Shown: positions 1 to 12,494, counted from the stretch's first letter. The stretch: DNA of 64,000 bases from Stichopus chloronotus (GCA_021234535.1 CM037839.1:9797419-9861418); one strand, 5' to 3'. Notes: generated by a model from the sequence alone, not told the origin. Made by a program: numbers and translations.

Positions 1-289
1 CTGCGATTAAGTTGCAAAAACAATCTATGAACAAAGGAATTGAAGGGGAACGTCTCACAAAGAGTAGTCTTGTGTTAAAACGATGGTAATTTTATTTTAG
101 AATAGGCCTAGTAGGCCTATAGTTTAAAAACTCATAGATACAGCACGCCCTAAGTAGGCCCGATTTTGACTGTACGAAAGCAATAGAGGATATATAGTTC
201 AGAGCAGCGCAGTACTAGTTCAGAATCTGAGGATCAGAAAATATGAATACTCATCGAGGGATACTATTCCATGTTGATCGTGGATCAGC
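1..289. other. no recognisable gene
   Basis: AT-rich intergenic sequence. It contains several TAGGCCTA-type words (for example around 103-121). Nothing in it supports a coding exon. Confidence 0.5.
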
Positions 290-655
290 AGCGTCGAATT
301 TCGACTACTCTCGCCATTTAACGTCCCCATCCGACGGACCAGAGTGTAGGCCTATCCCCCAATCTTAAGCCATCCTAAAGGGCTGGGAGGACCTGCCCAT
401 GCAGCTAAGTAGCCCATTAGCCGGCTGTACGCTACCGCGGAGCGGATGAGACCTGAATCGGACAACAGGAACCCAAATTGAAATCACCAAGTAACCCCCT
501 CAGCACCACTGTAAACAGGTAGCCTGCTTTACTGAACAAGTTAATTTGAGTCCTCAGAAAATTTACAAGTGTTTCCACCGGGATTTGCTGCGGGGACCCA
601 ATGATTGCAAGACGGACACTCTAACCACCAAGCTAACTCTCTACCCAACCAGGCC
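290..655 (-). repeat. tRNA-headed SINE-like element
   Basis: Read on the minus strand, about 650 to 575 resembles a tRNA gene. It has an A-box-like stretch TAGCTTGGTGGTTAGAGTG, an anticodon-arm-like CGTCTTGCAATC, and a weak B-box-like GCAGCAAATCCC. The block continues into a conserved-looking body that includes GTCCGTCGGATGGGGACGTT near 317-337. A pol III head followed by a non-tRNA body is the layout of tRNA-derived SINEs, which are known from echinoderms and other marine invertebrates. The B box is degenerate, so this copy is probably inactive. The far border is uncertain because no poly-A or target duplication was seen. Confidence 0.5.
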
Positions 656-1672
656 TATCTATAAATGATCTGTGAAGAGATCTGGCCGTACGTGTCAGTG
701 GGAGTAGCAGGCTACGAACAAAAATATGGGCATTGACATGTGAGATTGTGGAAAGCCACGCGGGAGAGAGGTCCGAATTGCTTACCGGAATTTCGAACTG
801 GTTTGGCAGAGGGTGCCACATTGGTTCCATGAAGTTGCAAGTCACTGATGTGACGTAGGGCTATCAGGAGCCCATTCCGTGTTTTCAGCAGGGGTGGGGG
901 GTCTGGCCTGAGGGCGTAGCCTTTTTGCTCACACCTCGCAGGCAGAACTAACATGAAACCGTGTGGGTTGCGTGAAAAGCTTTAGTAACAGAAACATGAT
1001 TGGCTGCACCCCAGAAACGGCACTTTCTCGTGTGTCATGGGTTGCATGTACAGCCTTGAAATTATAGAACCCATGGAGTGAAAGGCAAATGATGATGTAC
1101 TTCATACGTTCTTGTGATAAAAACACTAAAAATACACAATTTTCACGTGCCACAAATTAAGATAAGATGTAGGCCTACATCAAAACATACACGAGTATGT
1201 ACAAAAACTTGAACGATCATGTATTGAAAACTTAGTATTTAAAGGATGTAAAAATTTACGATGTACATTAAAATATACACGAGGATGTAAATAGTGATGA
1301 TAAAAACTGTTATGTGGATGTTGTAACAATGGCGGTGAGTTACTCAGTTTGACTCCAAATGTTTTTCTTTATGTCTGTCAAACCTGGATAACTGTCCCTG
1401 TAATATTTAGTAAAAGTTCCATTTTTGCCCACTGACGCCCTGCCCTGAAGTGTCATTGTGGCAGATTTGATAGAGATTAGGTAAACATTGATGACATTTG
1501 ACAAAACAAATTCCCTTATTCAGTTCTAGGGAGATGCCTTAAACAAACACTCAAGAATGGGACGTCAAAAAACAAAGGGGAAAATAAATAAAGACTCAAA
1601 GCTTTTCTCAGTCTACTGAGGCACCGTCCGACAGATTTTGTCATTTGCCGATCCTTTTTTACCACAAATCTG
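656..1672. other. intergenic, no gene seen
   Basis: Several short open frames overlap one another here on the minus strand. They lack splice-site context, domain character and neighbours. I see no coding signal. Confidence 0.5.
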
Positions 1673-1890
1673 TTAAAGACAAACACTCATCACCCCATAC
1701 AGTTTCAATTCTCCCAACCACCTACCTCTAGTCCCTCCCTCAGCCTGTCTTAAATTCCTCCACATGTGTAATCAAAACAATGGATCCCTGTGTACGCTGT
1801 GTAATACGAGCTGCTCTGCATCTTTTGAATTTGCCGTCAGTCTAAGAGTACTGTAACTTAGAACCAGTTGAGAATTTTGGGTTCCGGGAG
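1673..1890 (-). mobile_element. MITE family A, copy 1 (one end lost)
   Basis: Starts at TTAA (1673-1676) and runs TTAAAGACAAACACTCATCA, then a body that is the reverse complement of the copies at 6042 and 59672 (shared words include TCTCCCAACCACCTACCTCT and GATCCCTGTGTACG). The far terminal repeat is not recognisable after about 1890, so this copy is truncated. There is no coding capacity: it is a non-autonomous inverted-repeat element. Confidence 0.75.
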
Positions 1891-2844
1891 ACTACTATAT
1901 GATCCAACCACGTATTTTTCTGAATCATGCAAAGCGGTTCCGTTAGGGTAGATAACAACTTCCAGGTCAACGATAAAAATGAATCCTAGGCTTGCAATTG
2001 GCCAGATGGTGAAAACAATTCTTGGATTTGCTCAGCGTCGCCCACGGTTGGCTAAAAAAAAGAAGAAAAAAGAAAAGAAAAGAAGAAAACCAATAGTAAG
2101 TTAGCTGATGCCGTCTATTGTATCCTTATGCATACATAAATGTGTGGCGGAATTATACACGGCTCTGTGTAAAAAAAAAAATGAATTACCTTAGATAGGC
2201 TATCATATTCACATAGCGCCATCGACCTATACTGCTGTATAAAATGAAAACATTTTGACATAAACATCGGTGAGGTGAATGACAAATATCAGAAAGTGTG
2301 ATCAACTTTTGATAGTATTCATGAAACAACAACAGATACAAAAGATAAAATAAACAAATCGTCGTAAGAGTTTCCTTATGAAGATACAGTCATGCACACC
2401 CGCATTTTGAGCCACCCACGAGATATCGAAGGAAGTATGAAGTTGAATTTACCACTTCCTACAGAATACAAGGGAATAAAGAAAATATTTCCCCCAGGGC
2501 TGGGGAGGTTCCATGCGGAAGGAGGAACGGATTACACGGGCGGGGTTACTTAAGTTCGTTGTGACAGCTAGTTCATGGTTCTCGTCTAGCGAAATGTATA
2601 AAATGAGTGATTTCTGCATAGTACAAAGAACTAGAAAAGATTAAATTTTGCTCCTGTAATGTAATACCCTGATTGAAAAAAAAAATCTTTTTGTTAACCA
2701 TGATAGGTAAGGGATGGGGGGGGGGGTGTTAGAGTTGTCCGATGATGTGGCATTTCTATGCAGCTACAGTTACTGGAGACAATATGCCTTTGACGGGTCT
2801 TATGTCCCCTCTGGTTCTTTCTGACAAAGGTAGTGCAAACGGAT

Positions 2845-3275
2845 ACATCTCTACGTTTCGACATCTCTATGTTCCGACATCTCTATGTTCCGAGAAGTAG
2901 GCTCCAAAGTACTTTTTTTGTCGGAACATAGAAACGTCGGAATATAGCGACATCTATATATAAAGACAACTCTATATACCGACTTCTCTATGTTCCGACA
3001 TCTCTATGCTTCGACAAATGATTTAGTACTTTGAGTGTAGTTCGACGTCAAATGTACATTTTTGTCGGCCCCAAAGTACTTTTCCGGCGCCCAAGTATAT
3101 ATTTCCTGAGGCAAAGTATATTATTTTCGTCGCCAAAGTAAATTTTTGTCGGAATATAGAGACGTCGAAACATAAACATGTCGGAATATTGAAACGTCGA
3201 AGTATAGGGTTGTCGGAACGTAGAGACGTCGGAATACAGGGCTGTCGAAACATAGAGATGTCGGAACATAGGGAT
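2845..3275. repeat. degenerate minisatellite in both orientations
   Basis: A unit of about 15-16 bp close to GACATCTCTATGTTCC repeats forward at about 2845-2905 and 2975-3015. Its reverse complement (TGTCGGAACATAGAGACG-like) repeats at about 2915-2955 and 3140-3275. Between them lies sequence with CCAAAGTAC words. The overlapping minus-strand open frames of 100 and 120 codons across this array come from the repeat and are not genes. Confidence 0.85.
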
Positions 3276-3333
3276 GTCCCCAGTACGTACGCTGCGAGAA
3301 AGTCCGTCAAGATTGGACATTGCAAACTGAAAC

Positions 3334-3689
3334 TTAAAGGGAAATAAGGCGTTTAGAATACACCAACATAACATAATAAAGAAAATAGCGGTAATCATCC
3401 GTTGCATCATTCAGTCTCATCAATAAACATCTACCAAAGCTTGATCTCCTCAAAACATTATGCATGTGACGAGTAATGGAAGATGCATCATTTGAATTTT
3501 CAAAAGTTTAAGTGAACAAATTATTGTTGAGCAACATATAACTGAATTTCTGTCTCTGAGGAGCTTATTTCTTGAAGAGAAGGCTACTGTCCTTCCTTAT
3601 TTTGAATAATCTACCATTCTGCATCCACAAACATTGGTTTCAATAGGTATGGATGTCTTTTCTAAAACAAACGCCCTATTTCCCTTTAA
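3334..3689 (+). mobile_element. MITE family B, complete copy
   Basis: About 350 bp, flanked by TTAA on both sides (3334-3337 and 3686-3689). The ends are near-perfect inverted repeats: AGGGAAATAAGGCGTTT at the left and AAACGCCCTATTTCCCT at the right. There is no open frame of note. A TTAA target duplication is the hallmark of piggyBac-type transposition, so this is probably a non-autonomous derivative mobilised by such an enzyme (inference). Other copies lie at 4604, 9421 (two in tandem) and 47774, with a partial copy at 48323. Confidence 0.85.
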
Positions 3690-4494
3690 GACAAAGGTAT
3701 GTTATTGTGAAACTTGACTTTACTCCCCTTTTCTCTGTACATTCCTCTTCGTCACTCGATAGACGAGAAACGTGCCGCCTGCATCGATGGCATACAGTGG
3801 CAGCTGGATTCATAGGTGGAAATTTTGACCATGGCACTCGAAATCGTCATGATATAGGCCCTTCCATTCGTAATACAAATGATCTTGAAAAGTATGGACA
3901 GAAGAAACATAAGGAAATTCTGAATATGAGCGTCTTCTATCCACAAAATCGATTGGCTAGAAGCATTTTGTCAATCGATGGTTCAGTTGTTAGCCCCCTC
4001 AACAGAAATTTAGAAGTACCTTGAACGAATGCTGGCGCCGTGTTTTGGTAAGAAAATGCGATAGCGTTGTCATTTTGTATTTCACCTATAATGTAAAATG
4101 TTTAAATGATGTTCTTTGATGCTACTAGAAATTATCAAAAAAAAAAAAAAAACCTGATTTAGCCTTTGTCAAGGCTTTTTGGTCAATACTTATCCGAACC
4201 TTTCAAGTCTTAGTTTCCTTCAAAGTCTTCATGTATATATCATCTATGAATAGTCAAATATTCACGTTACTAACAGAAAGCATTACGTTGCTGTGACGTA
4301 GTTACTATACTTGAACAATGAAATTGCGCTTGCCATTTTTTTTTTTGACATGGTACTTTCACATCGCAGGGTCGTTCCTTCAAAAGATGTATTCATGTAA
4401 TCTTTCTAAAGCAAATTTTTCTGATTGTTCGCTAAATTACTACAGATTTGGTGGTAGACTTCAAAGGTTAGAGTTAACGGGTAATTGCATAAAA

Positions 4495-5394
4495 TTAAAG
4501 TGATCGCTTGTGTACTGACAAAACAGAAGAATAAGATGTTTGATCTTAACGTTTACTTCATTCTTAAATGTATACACGAGGTTATACATGAACGGAATAC
4601 GTCTTAAATTAGTGAATGCATCATTTGAATTTTGAAAGTTTGGGTGAACAAATTGGTGCTGAGTAAGAAATAACTGAATATCTATCCGTGAGAAGCTTAT
4701 TTCTTGAAAAGAAGGCTACTGTCCTTCATTATTTTGAATAATCTATCATTCTGCATCCACAAACATTGGTTTAAAAGATATGGATGTTTTCTCTAAAACA
4801 AACGCCCTATTTCCCTTTAAGTGAAATGACAGTAACTACATTGTAAAGTAAGGGATTAGCATAAAAAAGTGAAAAACAAAAAAAAAATCCTCTTTGAAAA
4901 TTAACAGTTCTTACGTTGGGATATAGCCTATGAGCACCTACATAACGAATATGCAACTGCACAGATCTCATTGTTGTATCAAAAACATACTACTCAAGTC
5001 GTCGCTATAGTTGGTCGGTATCGGGAAATGTTGTAGTATTTGGTGAAAGGAAGCACTGTATTTACAAGTAACCTGAAAACTGATCACATCATTGTGGCGT
5101 CAGTGATCCTGAGCTGTTTTGACTAATTGCATATTTATCACCAGTACACTTCCTATTGGATTGTTCAAAGATTGATTTGATTTGAATGAAAATTGTCAAC
5201 AACTACATTAGCGTATTCTACACTTTTTGTCATAATGCTAGAAGAATTTGAAACCATACGGCAGAACGACCTGAAACCTACTTATTTTCCCAAACTCTGT
5301 GAATGGTGCAATGATAAGCCTGTCCAAACTTTTGGACATGAAGTTTGAATGATTTTTTTAATTTTTTGTCTGCGCAACAAAATGATCACTTTAA
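4495..5394 (+). mobile_element. MITE-like family C, copy 1, carrying a nested family B element
   Basis: TTAA (4495-4498) followed by AGTGATCGCTTGTGTAC at the left. At the right, TGATCACT followed by TTAA (5391-5394). The interior matches the copy at 61567-62243, including the AGATAAGATC-like, CACGAGGTTATACATGAACG and ATGACAGTAACTAC blocks. A truncated family B element interrupts it at 4604-4820. No protein is encoded. The 70-codon frame beginning near 5345 straddles the element's right edge and shows no family resemblance. Confidence 0.8.
4604..4820 (+). mobile_element. MITE family B, right half, nested in family C
   Basis: Begins at TTAA (4604-4607) and ends with ACGCCCTATTTCCCT then TTAA (4817-4820). 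It carries only the right half of family B. In the intact family C copy at 61567 the sequence on either side of this segment is continuous, so this piece is a later insertion into a TTAA site. Confidence 0.8.
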
Positions 5395-6041
5395 ATTTGT
5401 CCAGGGACTGTCCCGGCCTAGCAATTTCGAGGGCGAGTATCCACCGATGAAGAGTAACAGCCAGTGTATGGCGACTTTCAAGTTAAACACTGCCAGTGGG
5501 TACAACTGCTTGGGGTATATCGCCACAAAGACTCGACACTTGATTGCGTTCCAGTAATATCAGGCCTTTAAGGCAGTTACTTTATGGCGCTATAAGCGAC
5601 CATACAATGCAAGTCAACCTGACCCTTCCAAGTAAGTGTTGGCGTGTACCGTATACAAATTTTCTTACGAATGCCAAGCAGAGCTGGTGTATGATTAGTG
5701 CACGTTCTTTGCGCTGGCATTAGCTGGCTTGGATAAATACAAATTTAATCGTCAGGTGACTACCGACTTAACAGTTTTGCATCAAATTTGGTATCTTTTT
5801 TGCAAAAGGTCATTTCAGATGAGAAAACCTTAGATTAATCTTGGACGAAAAGGGCACCTTATTGGCACCCGCTCGGGTCTCCCCCCCCCCCCCCGAAGCT
5901 CCTAGTTGCTGAGCTTTATTGTTTCAAATGGCACCACCATAATCCACTCGACCTCAACACTGGTCCTACTGCTGCTAGATATCTGGCAATTCTTTAGAGA
6001 TTCAAGATCGCAACGCAAGTTACGAGTGATGAAGTGTTGAC
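5395..6041. other. intergenic, no gene seen
   Basis: Only unremarkable sequence, plus a homopolymer C tract of about 14 bases near 5881-5894. Confidence 0.5.
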
Positions 6042-6301
6042 TTAAAGGCTGTATTGCATCACCCTAAGCTATATTTTTACCTCGTCCCTGAAAGGAAAAT
6101 TCTCAACTGGTTCTAAGTTACAGTGCTCTTAGATTGACAGCAAATTCGAAAGATGCAGAGCAGCTCGTATTGCACAGCGTACACAGGGATCCATTGTTTT
6201 GATTACACATGTGGAGGAATGTAAGACAGGCTGAGGGAGGGACTAGAGGTAGGTGGTTGGGAGAATTGAAACTGTCTGGGGTGATGCATTACAGCCTTTA
6301 A
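6042..6301 (+). mobile_element. MITE family A, copy 2 (best preserved)
   Basis: 260 bp, flanked by TTAA (6042-6045 and 6298-6301). The terminal inverted repeats are AGGCTGTATTGCATCACCC and, read from the other end, AGGCTGTAATGCATCACCC. The body contains GGTTCTAAGTTACAGTGCTC and GAGGGAGGGACTAGAGGTAG, both found in the copies at 1673, 14419 and 59672. Non-coding. The TTAA flanks suggest piggyBac-type mobilisation. Confidence 0.85.
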
Positions 6302-6623
6302 GTACATGTAAGTATTACGTGCGGCGACTTACCGTAACAAGGCAAGTGAGAATTATGACGTAAAAAAAAAACTGCTTGAATAATTGACAATGACAATTGA
6401 AAACTTTATACACGAGGGTTTTGTTTTATAAGCATGTGTTCTATTGATATCCCTTGGTATTGAGTGAGCCCGGGAGCAAGTAATTCAAAGGCTATAAAGA
6501 TAGTTTTAGGGACAGAAATTCCGACACTGTAGAACACTCCGCATCATCACATTTGCATCTTCATCAAACGTCGGAAAGCCATATCCCACGAAAGCCTGTT
6601 AATGCCGTCTAACAAAAAAAAAA

Positions 6624-6780
6624 CTGTAATAATAGATAATTAATCTGTAATTATAATCTGTAATTACAGATTATTAATCTGTAATTACAGATTAATAATA
6701 TGCTATTACAGATTATTAATAATCTGTAATTACAGAGTAATAATCTGTAATTACAGATTATTAATCTGCTATTACAGATT
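6624..6780. repeat. palindromic AT-rich repeat (TAATCTGTAATTACAGATTA)n
   Basis: The near-palindrome TAATCTGTAATTACAGATTA and close variants (AATATGCTATTACAGATTA) are repeated about six times. Each unit can fold on itself, and the array can form larger cruciforms. No gene is associated. Confidence 0.85.
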
Positions 6781-9169
6781 GAAAATATCTATATTGATGG
6801 CACTAATAGTGGATACAAATATCGACGATTCCACCGCATTGTCCCTCAGGGTTTCACTCTGCAACATTGAATACAGCCAGGTCTTTCTAGAGGCACGTCA
6901 CACGACCCCTAAGGGGGTTCACTGGAGTTGATATAAATAAAAAATTATGATGATTTTGAAGGATATAACTACATTAAAATAGTCAGATTCAAATTTTCCA
7001 TCCAGCAGTTATGGAAACTTTAGGAATTTCTGACCCTTTCTTGTACTGGCGGTGTGCATGTGGATAGGCCTAAGCACTAATCCGACTGTGTCTGGTCACG
7101 AGATTTAAAAAAAATGAATCGTTAATTACTCACTCATTAATGTATGTGAAACATTGGGATCCTCTATAGTTTGACCCTCTGTCAATAGCATGTTAAGGAC
7201 ATTTCACAGGTTTAGAAAAAATAGGGAATTTCACAAAACACCTTAATGAGCCTTTTTAGGTTTCATGTGGAAGACTCATGCACGTTGACACAGAAGAACA
7301 GCATGTTCACTCTCCCTTAAATTTATCTATTGCCCATTAAAGGAAGTACCCTGCCGTATCCCACAAGAAACGTGAAGAGCACAAATAATATGTTTAAACT
7401 CCTAGCTAAGAGAGACAGACTCAAAAGTGTAAGTGACCTGACTTTGTAATGCACCATTAATATCTGTTGAAAAGAAACCAATACAACTGTTGACGACAGG
7501 TCAAGCAAAAGTGATCCTGATTAACGATTTTGTTCACAATTATTCTCAAAATGTTAGTCTTTTTTTAAATTACTCTCCATCCCATTTGCTTTCATCGGCT
7601 ATATGTTTTTGTTTTCGCCAGATCATTATTAGTGACCATAATCATAATAATTAAAACACAACCTCCTGGCACGACATTCCACAGTGGCAGCACATACTGA
7701 CAATGTCTTCCAACAGTCAAATTCAGCGTAAATTGTGCATGTAGCCCTAAATGACCTGCAGACTGTGACAGGTTTCACAGTGTTACGAAAAAATTGACAG
7801 TTACAATAATAACCACGGGAGGAAAATAATGTTACTTCACAACTTTGACTAGGTCTGAGTCACAAATGAATCCCACCGTGTTGTACAGTGACTGACTTTA
7901 CGGACAAAATTTCTCGATGCGTGAGTTACCTTAAAATTAAGAAGATATTTCGGGAAATTACCATCTTCAAATTCTTTGTGCATATCACTTAGGTTAAGAA
8001 TGATAACTTTAAGACTTTGGGGAAATTCGTTAAAAAAATGCCAGTTAGAGTGGTTTGTGAACACGGACTCTTGGCTGATTATATTTTCTGATTTTCACTT
8101 TTTTTTTTAGTAATGTCAGATTTTTAAATGCTACAACAATTCCAACGTCCATGATTGTGTCATATTGGTAAGCACACTAGACTTGTTGTCTGAAAGGTGT
8201 TCAAGAACATTGACAGTCCCGTCTTAAACAAATTACTTTAATTTCATTTGCAATGTGTACAAGATCCCTTTATAAGACTGCTTACCCAGCAAGATTGTAT
8301 ACTGTAATTACACTGAAGGCTGACAGCTAGGCCGAGGGATGAGGTCAGTGACTTCATTACTTTTCCTTCTAACCAGGGCATTGCTTTATACTAACTGTTT
8401 TGTTCTTACTCTGATTAATGTTTGGCCACTTGTAATTTTTAATTATTACAATAACTGTGCAATATTTACCATGAAGCTATTATAGCTCAAACAGCGTACA
8501 GCGTTCACTTGTTCAAGGAACAGTGCTTGGGGGACAACAAATGAACATATAGCCATTAACCAATTACGAATACAAGGTGTAAAATCAAGGAGATTGTAAT
8601 GGTTTCTTGAAACAAAACTTTTATGTAGAAGGCAACTTCTTTTTATGGGGACGGAAGAGAAATCCAGATATTTCCATGTTTCTAGATAAAATAAATATAT
8701 AGTAACATGTTTTTCTGGATCTTACGAGGTAATACATTTAGAAGAAACTGTTTGTGACTTTTTTTTTTCTGGCATTATTCCATGTTTGGATCACGGGGGA
8801 GGGGTTTATGGGAGATCGTAGGGATAATATCTTAGAGACTTTCTCTTCCCTATAGCTAAGTGAATACACTCCACTACTTTATTTCTCCATGGCGACGATA
8901 TTTCTAGAACGTGCGTAGGTTACCACATGGATGGGTCAAGATGGAGGAAAGAGTTAGAGATGATGAAGAAGTGTTTGTCATGGAAACACGTTTTACACCG
9001 TTGACGACAGGAAGAGGTTACTTTTGCAATATGTGATATGGTATGCGCCAAAAGAAATCACATGGGTGGGGGTGGGTACTTCAGTTGTTGTTTGTTTTTT
9101 TTTTTCAAAATGTTATATGTTTATTCAACGCAACCGCATTAGATCAACGATGACAAAGATGAGTTACAA
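6781..9169. other. intergenic, no gene seen
   Basis: AT-rich sequence with a few open frames of 60-70 codons. None has splice context or a recognisable domain. Confidence 0.45.
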
Positions 9170-10190
9170 CTTTTATAACTGTTGTTATGTAACTTATAAC
9201 TGTACTAAAATATTCAAGACACCGAGTTTCCATGCTAGATTATACATCGATGTTTTGCCAAAGGACTTGACATCTAAAACCCACTGCCATGAAGCTCAAG
9301 AAAGTCTCGGCACTGGACTGACACACCTGAACAATTTTTAAACTGACCATGTCGATCACCATGCACATCATGAGTTAATAAAAACTGACCTATAGAAGAC
9401 GATGAGGCTTTCCAACAAGTTTAAAGGGAACTAGGGCGTTTAGAACAAACCAACATCGGGTACAAAGAAAATAGCTTTAATTGTTATTAAACCATTCAGT
9501 CTTATCGATAAAAATCTGCAAAAGCTTCATCCCCCCAAAACTGTATGCATGTGATGAGTAACGGAAGATGCATCATTTGAATTTAAAATGTTTGGTTGAA
9601 CAAATAATTGTCGACCATCAAATAACTGAATTTTTATGAGTGAGAAACTTATTTCCTAAAAAGAGGGCCATTGTCCTTCCTTATATTAAATAATCTAGCA
9701 TTCTATGTCCACAAACACTGGTTTTAGAAATATGGTTGTTTTCTGTCAAAGAATCGCAATATTCCCCTATAGAGGGAACTAAAGCATATACCAACATCTG
9801 GTAAAAAGAAAATAGTTTTAATCATTGTTAAAACATTTTATCTCATCAATAAACATCTGAAAAGCTTTGTCTCCTCTAAACATTATGCACGTGATGAGTA
9901 ACTGAAAATGCATCATTTGAATTTTGAAAAAATTGGTGAAACAATTTATTGTTGAGCGACAAATAGCTGAATTTCTGTCTGCGAGAAACTCATTTCTTGA
10001 AAAGAAGATTTCTGGTCTTCCACATTTTGAATAATCTATCATTCTATGACCACAAACACTGTCTTTAAAAATATGGTTGTTTTCTCTAAAACAAACGCCT
10101 TATTTTCCTATAACCTCACTAAAACAAAGAAATGGTGTGGTTTCAGAAACTGGCTCTTTACTGTAGATAATTGAGCATGAACAGCAAATC
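9170..10190 (+). repeat. family D dispersed repeat, split by two family B elements
   Basis: 9170-9420 (CACTGGACTGACACACCTGAA, then TTCCAACAAG) and 10114-10190 (CTCACTAAAACAAAG, then GGTTTCAGAAACTGG) are the two halves of one repeat. In the copy near 31730-31930 the corresponding words (TTTGCAACAAG, ACTAAAGCAAAAAATAG, GTTGTAGAAACTGG) lie next to each other. A third copy is at about 13020-13290. The gap is filled by the family B pair at 9421-10113. Family D has no recognised coding content. Confidence 0.65.
9421..10113 (+). mobile_element. two MITE family B copies, head to tail
   Basis: The first copy starts at TTAA (9421) with AGGGAACTAGGGCGTTT and runs to about 9771. The second begins at about 9770 with AGAGGGAACTAAAGCATAT in the same orientation and ends near 10113 in ACGCCTTATTTTCCTATAA. 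Both match the 3334 copy along their length, but the terminal bases at the internal junction are altered. The pair sits inside a family D repeat. Confidence 0.75.
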
Positions 10191-10900
10191 TTCTTTTTCT
10201 TGCAATTAACCAGCTGATGAGTTGAGTATATTCTATTCTCAATTCTCACATTTCCTCAGAAACGTGCCCTTTTTTGTCTCCTGTCATGCTACGGACTCTA
10301 TAGTGACGTGTAAAGATAATTGAAGTTCTCTTCACTCTAATGCATTTTGCTTCTTTGACATTAAAACATATTTCTCAATTTGTTGCTTCACGTATCTTAA
10401 TTTTATTAGGTTGCAGGAGGAGACTTCACCATAAAATCAGCTCATTTACATTGTTCGGTGACATGCATGTGATGATCCAGTCTTTTATTTTCTATCCTTA
10501 AACTATGAAACTGAACATCGTGCCAAGTAACATGAGTGACAGGACATACATATCCTGGTCGTTGGCATGCTTGTAACATCATCACTCATCACTACATGGT
10601 GTTCAAAGCATTTTAGGCGTGCCAGACAGCCAGATGATTTATATGTCTAGTTAACGAGATACAGGGATAAATTACTTCCTAATAAAAACACATTCTCTTC
10701 AACGCCATTATCATTCTACAAAGTGTGACTGCGCCGCGTCTCTCCTATAATTACGTTTCTGTTTTAAAACAATGGACTTATTGAATTATGAATTATAGGA
10801 CATTTGTCATCACTCCGAATCTGCCAGGTATTGCTATTTCTGGTCAGTGCGATTGATGTTATGTAAAGCAAAGTTGGCGTCCGAGTGGTCTTCCAGAAAC

Positions 10901-11301
10901 TTAAAGTGATTGCTTGCGTAGGCAAAACGTAAAAACATTGAAATTTCATCTCCAACAGTTTGGTAACGCTTTTAATTACACCATTCAGACAATAGTGTAG
11001 AATAAATAGGTTTCAGTTGGTTAATCTGCCATATGATTTCAAATTCTTATAACATAACTACAAAAAAGTGTAGAATACCATAATGTAGTGGTTGACAGTT
11101 TTCATTCAAATCAACTGTGTCTGTGTCTGAACAAGCCAATGGGAAGTATACTAGTATTGAATATTCAGTTACTGTCATTTTCCTTCATTGAAAGACATAG
11201 TCCGTTCATGAACAACCTGTACATTTGAAAATAAAGAAAAAGTTAAGATCAAACATAATCTTGTTCTTTTTGGTTTTTCAGTACACACGCAATCACTTTA
11301 A
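10901..11301 (-). mobile_element. MITE family C, copy 2 (short form)
   Basis: 401 bp between TTAA sites (10901-10904 and 11298-11301). The inverted ends are AGTGATTGCTTGCGTA and TACACACGCAATCACT. The interior is a shortened reverse complement of the copy at 61567 (for example AACATTGAAATTTCATCTCC). Non-coding. Confidence 0.85.
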
Positions 11302-12440
11302 GTGGCAGGACTTGTTAGTGAGACCTACGGGGTTTTACTAAACGATATAATGGTATCTTTATGACTGGCATTGGGGATATGGATGGACTCTCACACTGCC
11401 CTTCTTCGACCATCACGGCTAAACAAGTTTTCAGAGTTCTAGGCTCTTTTTAAAATTTACCACAACTTCCCCAGACCAATTATTTATTATTGTGTTTCTC
11501 CTGTCCAGATCTTTTCGTAAGATGAAAAAACATAATTTATTATGCAAAAACAAAGGTAAGAAAGACGATAACGCAGACTTGAACTTTCATAAACAGAGAG
11601 GAGAGTGACAAGAAATTATGGGACTTTCCAACAACCGGTTTCGCCAATAAACATGTTGTTTTCGTGAGTTTCACTTTCGGTTTGAGGTGATCCTAATTCT
11701 AGGATACTAAGAGTATTTTTGACAGAACTTCGGTCCCCGCTTGCGGAATATGCGAGTGTGTTTGTGACGGAGGGAGCGTCTGATATAAGTCACCCAATTC
11801 GCAGCGGCGTAGATTTGGGTTTGGCATGGAAGGGGGAGGCGAGGGGTGAGACCATGAAAGACCTTCCCTCTTTGATTTGCGCCTGCTATCAGACATACAG
11901 TACTTTTGACCGCTTAGTTACGCGTGTGAAGAACCATAATCTGACATAACTATAAATTCCCTCATTTCAATAGAAAATGTACCGGTAAATAGTTACGTTA
12001 GGTGTTAAAATGTATCACATAAAATGTATCATATAGAGGATACAGAGTTATGCATTTTATTGAAACGGTTTGACGGGAGATTCACATCCATATTCTTTAA
12101 TAAGCTTACATTGGTGGTACTCTCGAAGCCTTAAAGTTATACCTACACCACCATTTTATATCTTTTCAGACCTGTTTTATGTTTTCTCTGACTGAATTTA
12201 TTAGAAGCTGAAAGATACGCTTGCCTCCCAATATTTTCCTCTGGGGCAAGTCCCCCCCCCCCCTCCTCCTCAAGATCGACCCCATGCCATTCTGCAATAA
12301 TTCACGAATTGCTTATGGCAGAGAATATGCACCCTTCTAACGCTCAGTTCGCCATTCTCATCTGTGTTAGAAGTGGTTTACAATGGACGTTTTTATTTCC
12401 CCTCACACGAAAAAGGAAGAGTTGGGCAGCATGCCATCAA
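11302..12440. other. intergenic, no gene seen
   Basis: Two overlapping open frames of 65-76 codons on opposite strands near 11700-11950 show no family resemblance. A poly-C tract lies near 12250. No exon could be supported. Confidence 0.4.
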
Positions 12441-12494
12441 CGAGTCCCATCTATCACTGATTTTAAAGGAAAATGCTTCATCTACTACCAAGTT

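Noticed and set aside
3023..3410. Minus-strand frames of 100 and 120 codons
   Set aside because: They span the mixed-orientation minisatellite and the left end of a family B MITE.
3653..4024. 123-codon plus-strand frame
   Set aside because: It starts inside the right terminal repeat of a family B element and shows no domain or splice context.
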